From positions 920,090 to 984,089 of the forward strand of contig JAFEBO010000008.1 of NCBI GenBank assembly GCA_018242625.1: a stretch of DNA of 64,000 bases. Direction: 5' to 3'. The position numbers were made by a program, and so were the translations under genes. The first letter of the stretch is position 1, and each line of letters starts with the position of its first letter. A model generated the notes under the pieces. The model worked only from the letters and a program-made list of their open reading frames with translations, was not told where the DNA came from and did not search any database. Of this stretch, positions 56,506-64,000 are shown in pieces. Source of the DNA: Planctomycetota bacterium (GTDB lineage: Bacteria > Planctomycetota > Phycisphaerae > Phycisphaerales > UBA1924).

Positions 56506-57891
56506 ATGTCCCGCGCCGCAGCTTTCTTCTGGATCCTGGTCGCGCTGATTCTTGGCGCTGTTGTCTGGGCAACCTCGCCGCGGCAGCACGCCGAATCGGC
56601 AAACGGTCCGCTGCTACCCGATTTTTCTCCTTCCTCGTGCGAGAGCTTTACGATCAACTGGCCCGATGGCCAGACCGCAGCGCTGACCCGGGGACCGCTC
56701 GAGGGCCAGTGGCTGCTCAGTTCGGCCAACGGCGGGCAAATTTCCTGGCCCGCAGAGCCGGGCAGGGTGCAAGGACTGCTCAGACTCGTGCAGGAACTGC
56801 GCGGAGATTCTCCATCCGCGGCGCGTGGTCCGATGCCCAAAGCAATCGTCCTCACTTTCTCGCGGGCCAAGGGGTCCCGCGTGCAACTCGCCGTTGATCC
56901 AAACACGCTCGGAGGCAAGGGACGCGTCGCCGTGATAGACGAGTCGTCACGCGTCGTTGCGGTTTCTCAGTCGACGGATGGATTTGTGCGGTCTCTGGAC
57001 CGATCCGCCGTACTTTCCTGGCAATCCACGGATCTGCTCCTGTGGCCGCCGGAGAATTGTGGAGCGTTTCGGAGTGCTTCAACCGCAGGAGAAATCGATC
57101 TGACGCGGGGCGCCAATGGATGGATCATGCAGTCGCCCGTAGCTACCCGAGCCGATTCCGGTGCGATTCAGGGCGTTCTTCTTCTCCTGTCTAAATCCGG
57201 TGTGGACCGGTTCCTGCCCGATTCCGGCGATTTCGAAGCGGGTTTCTCGCCCCCTGCGCGAATGATCACGTGCGGCTACCGCCGCCCCGGCACTGATCCG
57301 GCGCTTCGTCTAGAGGAGCGGATCGAGATTGGTCCCTCGCTCGACAGCCAAACTCGAGTCGTCCGCCTTTCGGCGGGGCGTGACGGGGAGAAAAAGCCTC
57401 TCTGGGGGCCTGTTTACGGCGTCGTGGATTCGTCCGCTCTCGCGGCTCTCAGCGAAGTGCCAGCGAACTTTGTGGCACGGATCAGTGCCGATCTCGCCCC
57501 GGCAGACATCTCGGAAATCCGATTTGCCGGCCCGGGCGATTCGTCCGCCTCGCTCCGGCGAGAGAACTCCGGCAATTTCGCTCAGGCGGATTCAACCGCC
57601 CGTGAATTCCTGAAGGTTCTTTGCGAAACGCCCGCCGCTTCGTGCGAAATTCGACCGGCGGATGCGCCCACCCCCACCGATGCCCGCGTTCTCCAACTCC
57701 TTGGTCCGCAGAAAAACGTGCTGAAAGAGCTTTTGGTCCGACCCGGTCAGGTGGCATCGAAAATCGCCGGCTCGCCGGCCACTCCCGCACTGGAAGTGAT
57801 CGATGGAAGAATCCTGCGCCTGGTGCCGACGCAACGCCCCCGCGACATGATCGCCGCGCTGGTGGACGCTTCGTCGAAGGGTCAACCCTGA
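56506..57891 (+). CDS. DUF4340-like membrane-anchored protein
   Basis: 461 residues. One N-terminal transmembrane helix (about 7-25, FFWILVALILGAVVW) anchors a large extracytoplasmic part of repeated beta segments (SFTINWPDGQTAAL, VQLAVDPNTLGGKGRVAVID, IDLTRGANGWIMQSPVATRA). This is the pattern of DUF4340 proteins, which often accompany gliding-type ABC transporters. No such transporter genes are adjacent. It converges on purD with a six-base gap. The family call is by pattern and is moderately sure. Confidence 0.65.
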   Translation: MSRAAAFFWILVALILGAVVWATSPRQHAESANGPLLPDFSPSSCESFTINWPDGQTAALTRGPLEGQWLLSSANGGQISWPAEPGRVQGLLRLVQELRGDSPSAARGPMPKAIVLTFSRAKGSRVQLAVDPNTLGGKGRVAVIDESSRVVAVSQSTDGFVRSLDRSAVLSWQSTDLLLWPPENCGAFRSASTAGEIDLTRGANGWIMQSPVATRADSGAIQGVLLLLSKSGVDRFLPDSGDFEAGFSPPARMITCGYRRPGTDPALRLEERIEIGPSLDSQTRVVRLSAGRDGEKKPLWGPVYGVVDSSALAALSEVPANFVARISADLAPADISEIRFAGPGDSSASLRRENSGNFAQADSTAREFLKVLCETPAASCEIRPADAPTPTDARVLQLLGPQKNVLKELLVRPGQVASKIAGSPATPALEVIDGRILRLVPTQRPRDMIAALVDASSKGQP

Positions 57892-57897
57892 CCGAGT

Positions 57898-59253
57898 TCA
57901 GCCGGCGCCGGCTCCGATGTCGGTTCGCATCTGGGCGCCCTCGAACGAGATCTTCGAGCAGCACTCGTACGCGGTGCGTCGTGCCGCGGCGAGAGTCTCG
58001 CCGAGGCCAGTGACGCTCAGAACCCGCCCGCCCGATACGACAACTCTGCCGTCCCGATCCCTGGTCGCGCCGCCAATGGCGATCTGCGCATCCGCAACCT
58101 TGGCCCCGGCCTCCAGCCCCTCGATGACAGCTCCTTTTTTCGGAGCATCGGGATAACCCCGGGCGGCGAGGACAACCGTACACGCCGCACGCGAATCCCA
58201 CTCGACCTCAACCCGATCCAGAGTTCCCTTGCAGGCTCCCTCCAGCAAGTCGATGAGATCGCTCTTGAGCCGTGCCATGAGCGGCTGACATTCCGGATCG
58301 CCAAACCGGCAATTGAATTCCAGCGCCTTGGGCCCTGCAGGAGTCAACATCAACCCGGCGTACAGAACGCCCCGATAGGCGATGCCATCGCGTCGCAGAG
58401 CATCAATCGTGGGCACGAGAATCTCACGCTCGACATGCCGGAGCGTTTCATCATCCAAATTGTCCGCAGGGCAGAACGCGCCCATCCCGCCCGTGTTCGG
58501 GCCTTCGTCCTTGTCCAGCAACCGCTTATGATCTCGACAGGCGGGAAGCACCAGGATATTTCCCCCATCCACAATCGCCAGCACCGAGACCTCGGTACCT
58601 TCCAGCCGCTCTTCGATGACCACCCGGCTTCCCGCGTCGCCGAATTCCTTTTTGACCATCATCCGCTCGAGCGCCGCGTACGCATCTTTGAAGTTGCGAG
58701 GAACAACCACACCCTTGCCCTTGGCCAGGCCGGCCGCCTTGATCACCGGAGGCGATTCGGCGTGCAGGTCCTTGCTGCGAGCCGCCAAGCCCTGCGACCG
58801 CCCCTCGAGCGCCGGCGGGCTTTCTCTCGATGCCAGGTAGTCTTTGGCCGCGCGGTAATCGGTGAAAATGCGTGCGTCGGCGGTCGGAATAGAAGCGGAC
58901 CGCATCAACTGCTTCGACCAGGCCTTATCGCCCTCAAGTCGTGCCGCCTCGGCGCTCGGACCAAAGACCATGCGGGCGGGGCCGCTGAGCTTGTCCGCAT
59001 ACCCCTCGCAGAGAGGCTCCTCCGGGCCGATGACGACCATCCCGATCTTGTGCTTATCGCAGAACTGCTCAAGCCGGTAGATTTCACGGATTCCAACGGG
59101 AACATCAACCGCCTTGCCAAGTGCCGCAAGCCCGGCATTCTCCGGATTCGTGATCCACAGATCCCCGAGTCGGCGAGACTGGACCAATTTCTGCGCGAGA
59201 GCATGTTCCCTGCCCCCACCACCGATCAACAGCACATTCATCTTCCCTGACAT
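57898..59253 (-). CDS. purD: Phosphoribosylamine-glycine ligase
   Basis: 451 residues from ATG 59253 (AGGGAGAG upstream); an ATG at 59241 giving MNVLLIGGGGREHAL is nearly as good. The second step committed to purines: phosphoribosylamine + glycine + ATP to GAR. An N-domain with GGGGREHALAQKL, an ATP-grasp with VIKAAGLAKGKGVVV, RVVIEERLEGTEVSVLAIVDG and YAGLMLTPAGPKALEFNCRF, and a C-domain complete the family. Residues about 141-167, between AKDYL and PPVIKAAG, form an insertion rich in Ser, Ala and Arg that typical PurD (about 425-430 residues) lacks. Confidence 0.96.
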   Translation of the reverse strand: MSGKMNVLLIGGGGREHALAQKLVQSRRLGDLWITNPENAGLAALGKAVDVPVGIREIYRLEQFCDKHKIGMVVIGPEEPLCEGYADKLSGPARMVFGPSAEAARLEGDKAWSKQLMRSASIPTADARIFTDYRAAKDYLASRESPPALEGRSQGLAARSKDLHAESPPVIKAAGLAKGKGVVVPRNFKDAYAALERMMVKKEFGDAGSRVVIEERLEGTEVSVLAIVDGGNILVLPACRDHKRLLDKDEGPNTGGMGAFCPADNLDDETLRHVEREILVPTIDALRRDGIAYRGVLYAGLMLTPAGPKALEFNCRFGDPECQPLMARLKSDLIDLLEGACKGTLDRVEVEWDSRAACTVVLAARGYPDAPKKGAVIEGLEAGAKVADAQIAIGGATRDRDGRVVVSGGRVLSVTGLGETLAAARRTAYECCSKISFEGAQMRTDIGAGAG

Positions 59254-59340
59254 CGCTCTCCCTGCCGGTTCCGGCGCTTTGGCCGATCGTAGCGCATGAC
59301 GCCGCAGCAGGGCCTGCCGCAAGATGATGGCGGCGAATGG

Positions 59341-60114
59341 TTAGCCTCCCCTCCGCTCCCGCTCGTTCCAAGTCGTCAGAGCCGCATCAAACAACCGTGA
59401 CGCCGTCTGAACGTGCCGCAGGATGTCATCCGGAGTTGCGAAATACGAGAGGCCTTCCACCTCGCTGTAGATTTCGGGGGGCAGATCGGCTTTGAGGTAT
59501 CGAAATCCGAAATCATGCCGCTCGGGACAATACAGGCAGCGGAGCAGATCCACGAGCGGCCGCAAGACTAATCCCTGGTAGAAAGAAGCCGCATCCACCG
59601 GGAGTCCGCGCTCGACGAGCTTGACCGGCAGGTGCCGGAACATGGGGAATTTGACGGCGACTTCCCGCACCTTTGCCGCCGCGGCAATCCCCAGAGCCTC
59701 AACATTCGCGTGAACCGGCTTGATGATCCCGATCTTGTCAAACAGGATCCGAGGCGAGCCGTGGCGTTCCACCTCCAGCCACGGATTGCGCTGACTCCGC
59801 TCAACCAAAACCCAGTCGACCATAAGCCACTCTGGCGCATTTTCGAGCTGGTAGAACGATTGCATGAAGCCGTGCCATGTCGGTGCCGGCAGGTCGTACT
59901 TGAGCCGAATTGGAACAACCGCTTCAAGGGCCGTTTCGATGACAGACCGCAGCTCCGCGGCGCTTCCATCCTCTGCGATGACACAGAGATCGATGTCCGA
60001 CTTTTCATCGGCCCGCCCGGTCGCATCCGAGCCCCCAAGCCACGCGGCCAATACCTTCTCATGGCTTTGAAGTCGCGGTATGACGCCCTGCAAAACTTCC
60101 TGCCGCGTGACCAT
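59341..60114 (-). CDS. Nucleotidyltransferase-domain protein
   Basis: 257 residues. Residues 20-50 carry the minimal nucleotidyltransferase signature: WLGGSDATGRADEKSDIDLC, giving Gly-Gly-Ser and two acidic residues spaced as Asp-x-Asp. The rest is helical, with RGLPVDAASFYQGLVLRPLV and CLYCPERHDFGFRY, similar to the nucleotidyltransferase/substrate-binding fusion proteins that modify antibiotics or small substrates. The target is unknown. It lies 87 bases upstream of purD, same direction. Confidence 0.8.
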   Translation of the reverse strand: MVTRQEVLQGVIPRLQSHEKVLAAWLGGSDATGRADEKSDIDLCVIAEDGSAAELRSVIETALEAVVPIRLKYDLPAPTWHGFMQSFYQLENAPEWLMVDWVLVERSQRNPWLEVERHGSPRILFDKIGIIKPVHANVEALGIAAAAKVREVAVKFPMFRHLPVKLVERGLPVDAASFYQGLVLRPLVDLLRCLYCPERHDFGFRYLKADLPPEIYSEVEGLSYFATPDDILRHVQTASRLFDAALTTWNERERRGG

Positions 60115-60219
60115 TCAACCGCTCCATAAGTGAGATAACTCGGGCTCGAAACAAAGCGTTCCAGGGGCATACCGGATGAAGCCGACCAGAGTTGCCGCAC
60201 ATGCCGCGCAACCGAAGCG

Positions 60220-60248
60220 TTGACGAAAGCCGCGTTCGCGCCTAGTGT
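60220..60248 (+). promoter_or_regulatory. Promoter of the initiator tRNA gene
   Basis: TTGACG (60220-60225) and TAGTGT (60243-60248) are 17 bases apart. The expected start point near 60255 lies a few bases before the mature tRNA 5' end. Confidence 0.65.
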
Positions 60249-60260
60249 TGCCACCTCGAT

Positions 60261-60334
<74 letters not shown>

Positions 60335-60341
60335 TTTGGAG

Positions 60342-60376
60342 AACCCCCGGGTCGCAAGACTCGGGGGTTTTCGTTT
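60342..60376 (+). terminator. Intrinsic terminator after the initiator tRNA
   Basis: A 12-bp stem (60342-60353 with 60358-60369, one G-T pair) closed by a stable GCAA tetraloop is followed by TTTTCGTTT. It starts eight bases after the tRNA. Confidence 0.9.
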
Positions 60377-60419
60377 CCGGCCGGGACGATACCCCCCGAG
60401 GGGAGGCACTTCCGGTCCA

Positions 60420-63182
60420 TCACCGCGTAAGGTCGGTCGATTTCCGGCTCCTCGCTGCATCCAGCAATCCCTGGGCTACGGCGGGGTGGTCCGATGTTTT
60501 CATCGCTTCTTGAGCCAGCGAAATCGCCTCGGGCACATAGTCGGCCGGGCCGAGTCGTTCGCTGATTGCCACCACCGCCGCAAGAAACACGGCGCGGCGC
60601 GGGTGGCCGGGCGGGGCCAGGCGGTCACGATCTTCCCACACCAGCTTCAACAGCTGCGCGGGGCTGACGGTCAACTCCGGCCTTTGGAACTGACCGCAGA
60701 TCCGCTCCAGGGCCTTGACGGTTTCCTCAAGCTGGTCGGCCGAAGTTCCCATGAGGTGCAGCCGCGCGTTGCGGAGTGTCCAATCACGCTGCTGTGCCGA
60801 GTGTCCCGGCCACAGGGAGTACACGTTGCGCACATGGACCACGCTCGCGTCGGTGGCCCAGTTGAACTCGCCGAAGGCGGCGACCATCGCGCTATACGCC
60901 TGCAGCGCGAAGCGTTCGGATTCCTCAAACCGGCCCGCACGCATCAGCGCGGCGGAGGCGGTCATGGCGCAGTAGCCCCGCCCGGGATGCCCGGGAGCAA
61001 GGATCTTTTCCGCCATCGCAGGAAGCGTGGCCCCCACATCCGCCGCCTTGTCAAACTGCTTTGCGACAATGAGCGCATTGACCAAGTTGCTCGTCGCGGC
61101 GAGCGAATCTTCGTGGGCGGGACCGAGCAGCTTGTTGGTCCGCTCGGCAATCTGCGTGGCCAGAGGAAGAAGAGCATCCTTGTTGCCTTTGGCACGCTCC
61201 GATGCGGCGGTCCAGTTGAGAATACTCAGGACCGAAAGCTCGACGGTCTTGTCGTTGCTCCCCAGCGTTTCTGACAGGGCCACCCCCTCGCGGAGGATTG
61301 CAAGTGCATCATCATGACGTCCAGCGCGGCTGAGTGCCGCACCGTGCCTGTTGATGGCACCGAGCATGAGCGCGGGCTGATCGGCATACGCAACCCTGGC
61401 TCGGGCGAACGCTCCCGTCGAAAGTTCCAGCGACTTTTCCGGCTGGTGCGTGAGTCCGACAAGTTCGGCCCGCCGGAACTCCGCTTCGACCACTTTGGGA
61501 TGTTCGGGAGGGAGAAAACCACGAAGCAGCGTGATCGCCTCCTCGGCCTGAACGAGGCTCTCCGGGTACTGCCCGAGCTTCATATACACAGCCGAAAGAT
61601 CCGATCTCACTTCGGCCTCGATCTCCGGATGATCGATGAAGCGCTCGTGCAGCCCGTCCGCGGCATGCGCGAGCACATCGAGCATCTTCACCTCATGCCC
61701 CATCCGTTCGGGTGCCGCGGACATCAGCAGACCTTCGATCATGTAGCCTCGCACTGCCGATGTCAGTTCGGCTTCCTTGGCCGCGACCGACCGCGCCTCC
61801 TGCTCGCGGAGGAAGAGCACAATGCTGACGACCAGGCCCGCGGTGACCGCGATTGCGACGGCGGCCGCTGAAGCAACCAGCGTGCGGTGACGGCGCGCAA
61901 ACTTGGCGAGCTGATAGGTCGCTGTGGGCCGCCTCGCCAGGATCGGCTCGTTGCGCAGATATCGACGCAGATCATCGGCGAGCGCGGCGGCGGTCGCGTA
62001 TCGCATCTCCCGGTTCTTGGCCATCGCCTTCGCGACAATGGTCTGAAGGTCACGGTCGATGCGCTTCGCCGCACCGTTCCCCCCTGTGGATGTCAGTGGC
62101 GAGGGCTCTTCGTCGCGGATGATCCGCGCGGCCTCCGCAATGGATGTGTTGAGCACATCAAAGGGCAATCTAGCCGCCAGGAGTTCGAACAGAATCACGC
62201 CCAGGGAATAGACATCGACACGAATATCGATTCCCTCCGGGTCGCCCGCGAGTTGCTCCGGGCTCATGTAGGCCACAGTGCCCACGAGCAGCCCCTGCTG
62301 CGTGAGGATCGTGTGCTCCGAACCCTCGTCAAAGAGCCTTGCCACGCCGAAATCGAGAATCTTCGGTTGCGCAGCCGCGTGAGTTACCCGCAAGTGATCC
62401 TCGCCAGCCAACGGCAGCGGGCGATGATCGATGAGGATGTTGCCGGGCTTGAGATCACGATGGATGATTCCGCGGGCATGCGCGTGCTGCACAGCATCGG
62501 CGACCTTGGCGAGTAGCTCGACGACGGCGGGGATATCGAGGTGACTTTCGTACGCGAAGTCCGTGATGCGCGGCCCGCGGATGTACTCCATCGCGAAGTA
62601 GGCAGTATCGCCAGCCGGGCCGCGGGCGGCCCCGGCCTCGTAAATGCGGGCGATGCCCGGATGCTCAAGCCGACCAAGCGCACTGATCTCCCTGGCGAAT
62701 CGTGATCGCAGCGACGCGGTCCCCGCGCCGTCACGCAGAACCTTCAATGCGACTTCGCGATCGGGATTGTTCTGATGGGCAAGATAGACGACGCCCATGC
62801 CGCCACGCCCGATGACTCGTTCGATGCGGAATGGGCCGATCTCATCCGGGGCCGCGTCCGTGTTGTCGGTCGCCGACAGGGCTGTCGCAAGCCCCTCGAT
62901 CGGATCACTCCCGGACGCGTGCCCCAAGAGGTCGGAAGCATGCGAGGAGTCGGTCTCGAGCGCCGTGAGCAGCTCCAGCACCGCTTCGGCCGCGAGTGGG
63001 TCGGTGGCTCGCAACTCCGCCAAAGTCGCGTCACGTTCAGAGCGTGGAACGTCCGTCAACTGATCGAAAAGCAACCGCACCTTCGCAAACTGCTCCGGAG
63101 TCAACGGCGCGGGCCTGGATGCGTGTTCGTCCGCACCTATGGGTACAGCTCCCGTCGGAGCCAGGCTCGAATAAACGTGCAA
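60420..63182 (-). CDS. Ser/Thr protein kinase with TPR-like C-terminal region
   Basis: 920 residues from TTG 63182 (TGGAG upstream), overlapping the sigma factor end by 46 bases. After an N-terminal helical region (about 25-110) a complete Hanks-type kinase domain runs from about 117 to 390: GRGGMGVVYLA (125-135), Lys147 in VALKVL, HRDLKPGN with Asp243, DFG at 277-279 and GTVAYMSPEQL. A transmembrane helix (about 435-460) separates it from an extracytoplasmic region of helical repeats (about 490-900, for example PEIEAEVRSDLSAVYMKLGQ). This is the planctomycete-type kinase that partners ECF sigma factors; it probably controls the sigma gene it overlaps. Confidence 0.95.
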   Translation of the reverse strand: MHVYSSLAPTGAVPIGADEHASRPAPLTPEQFAKVRLLFDQLTDVPRSERDATLAELRATDPLAAEAVLELLTALETDSSHASDLLGHASGSDPIEGLATALSATDNTDAAPDEIGPFRIERVIGRGGMGVVYLAHQNNPDREVALKVLRDGAGTASLRSRFAREISALGRLEHPGIARIYEAGAARGPAGDTAYFAMEYIRGPRITDFAYESHLDIPAVVELLAKVADAVQHAHARGIIHRDLKPGNILIDHRPLPLAGEDHLRVTHAAAQPKILDFGVARLFDEGSEHTILTQQGLLVGTVAYMSPEQLAGDPEGIDIRVDVYSLGVILFELLAARLPFDVLNTSIAEAARIIRDEEPSPLTSTGGNGAAKRIDRDLQTIVAKAMAKNREMRYATAAALADDLRRYLRNEPILARRPTATYQLAKFARRHRTLVASAAAVAIAVTAGLVVSIVLFLREQEARSVAAKEAELTSAVRGYMIEGLLMSAAPERMGHEVKMLDVLAHAADGLHERFIDHPEIEAEVRSDLSAVYMKLGQYPESLVQAEEAITLLRGFLPPEHPKVVEAEFRRAELVGLTHQPEKSLELSTGAFARARVAYADQPALMLGAINRHGAALSRAGRHDDALAILREGVALSETLGSNDKTVELSVLSILNWTAASERAKGNKDALLPLATQIAERTNKLLGPAHEDSLAATSNLVNALIVAKQFDKAADVGATLPAMAEKILAPGHPGRGYCAMTASAALMRAGRFEESERFALQAYSAMVAAFGEFNWATDASVVHVRNVYSLWPGHSAQQRDWTLRNARLHLMGTSADQLEETVKALERICGQFQRPELTVSPAQLLKLVWEDRDRLAPPGHPRRAVFLAAVVAISERLGPADYVPEAISLAQEAMKTSDHPAVAQGLLDAARSRKSTDLTR

Positions 63183-63733
63183 TCACGCTCCACTGTACGT
63201 TGCGAATAGCCAGTTACCGCGGCGGCTTGCTCCACCGAGAGGCCGGCGAGATGCCGCAGTTCGAAGATCGTGCCGAGGCGAGCGTCGTAGACGGCTAGCT
63301 TCTCGAGCACTTCGTCGAGCGCGATGAGATCTATGCCACCCTCGGAGTCTGCTGGAGCTTCGATGGAATCAAGGGTGACACGACGGCCCGCCCCGCCGCC
63401 GCGGCGCAGGGCCTTCTTCGCACGAGCATGATCTTTGAGTATGTTGCGCATAGCACGTGCGGCGGTCTTGAAGAAGTGGTTGCGATCGGTCCAGCCTTCC
63501 GGTCGGGGGGCGGCCTTCATCAGGCGCATGCAGACTTCGTTGACCACGGCTGTCGGCTGGAGCGTGTGTCCCGGAGCCTCGGATCGGAACACGACCGCGG
63601 CGAGGGCACGCAGATCCCGATACGTGACATTCAGCAGTTCGCTCGTGGCGGTGTCGTCACCCGCATTCACTCGGTCGAGCAGGCGAGTCACGAGATGGTC
63701 ATCGGGGATGGGCATGAAAGTGATCGCTTGCAC
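63137..63733 (-). CDS. ECF-type RNA polymerase sigma factor (TIGR02999 type)
   Basis: 198 residues from GTG 63733, or 192 from ATG 63715. Sigma region 2 includes TYRDLRALAAVVFRSEAPGH and HTLQPTAVVNEVCMRLM, then NHFFKTAARAMRNILKDHAR (about 90-110). A Gly/Arg-rich linker (KALRRGGGAGRRVTLDS) leads to region 4, with FELRHLAGLSVEQAAAVTGY and SQRTVERDCTFIRAWLRREL. These match the family whose genes typically sit next to a Ser/Thr kinase, as here. No anti-sigma gene is present, so kinase-dependent control is the likely mode. Confidence 0.94.
   Translation of the reverse strand: MQAITFMPIPDDHLVTRLLDRVNAGDDTATSELLNVTYRDLRALAAVVFRSEAPGHTLQPTAVVNEVCMRLMKAAPRPEGWTDRNHFFKTAARAMRNILKDHARAKKALRRGGGAGRRVTLDSIEAPADSEGGIDLIALDEVLEKLAVYDARLGTIFELRHLAGLSVEQAAAVTGYSQRTVERDCTFIRAWLRRELYP

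Positions 63734-64000
<267 letters not shown>

Overview
The window is GC-rich, densely coded DNA from a Gram-negative bacterium, most likely a planctomycete of the Phycisphaerae/Phycisphaerales type (inference). Support comes from an ECF sigma factor of the TIGR02999 type overlapping a Ser/Thr kinase with a long repeat region, many lipoproteins and poorly characterised envelope proteins, lipopolysaccharide genes (KdsD, an LptC/OstA-like giant, a PagL-like barrel), frequent GTG/TTG starts, and two Met-anticodon tRNA genes without encoded CCA. No insertion sequence, prophage, CRISPR array or toxin-antitoxin pair was seen. The left edge cuts a DUF1275 membrane protein. The right edge carries a run of 45 cytosines that may be an assembly artefact.

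Layout. 0.6-11.7 kb: a rightward translation and RNA operon, nusA-infB-ylxP(DUF503)-rbfA, then an endonuclease-III-fold protein, a 1229-residue TPR lipoprotein and yebC. A good sigma70-type promoter lies about 375 bases before nusA; rimP and ylxR are absent. 11.7-17.3 kb: a hotdog-like protein, a metallo-beta-lactamase-fold hydrolase, a polytopic membrane protein, queG and a sugar-phosphate isomerase-like TIM barrel. 17.3-19.6 kb: kynA-kynU for tryptophan catabolism. 19.5-23.8 kb, leftward: sensor kinase, cold-shock protein with a long leader, pnp, rpsO. 23.9-30.3 kb: aminotransferase, scpA, and kdsD joined to a 1024-residue LptC/OstA-like protein. 30.4-34.5 kb: an isolated nuoC and a set of lipoprotein and hypothetical genes including a TolB-like propeller.

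34.7-46.5 kb: a XerC/D recombinase, a LolA/redoxin-like exported protein with yggS, peroxiredoxin, FkbM methyltransferase, gpmI, an M29 aminopeptidase, a SlyX-like coiled coil, a PagL-like barrel, a REC-GGDEF regulator with an HPt protein, tRNA-CAU, tatA and a FolD with altered active-site residues. 46.5-60.1 kb: a large M48 membrane protease, ligA, a CYTH protein, a leftward four-gene cluster (DUF190, a Cys-motif protein, a LolA-like lipoprotein, an RDD protein), a PH-domain protein, a class I amidotransferase, a DUF4340-like protein, purD and a nucleotidyltransferase. 60.2-63.7 kb: initiator tRNA with promoter and terminator, then the kinase and ECF sigma pair.

The clearest functional groupings are translation initiation and ribosome maturation (nusA to rbfA, rpsO/pnp, initiator tRNA), outer-membrane biogenesis (kdsD, LptC/OstA-like, PagL-like, LolA-like), tryptophan breakdown (kynA, kynU) and signalling (sensor kinase, GGDEF/HPt, kinase/ECF). 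I see no single unmistakable new multi-gene system. The best leads are the altered FolD active site, the LptC/OstA giant beside kdsD, the endonuclease-III-fold protein translationally coupled to rbfA, and the DUF190-led envelope cluster.
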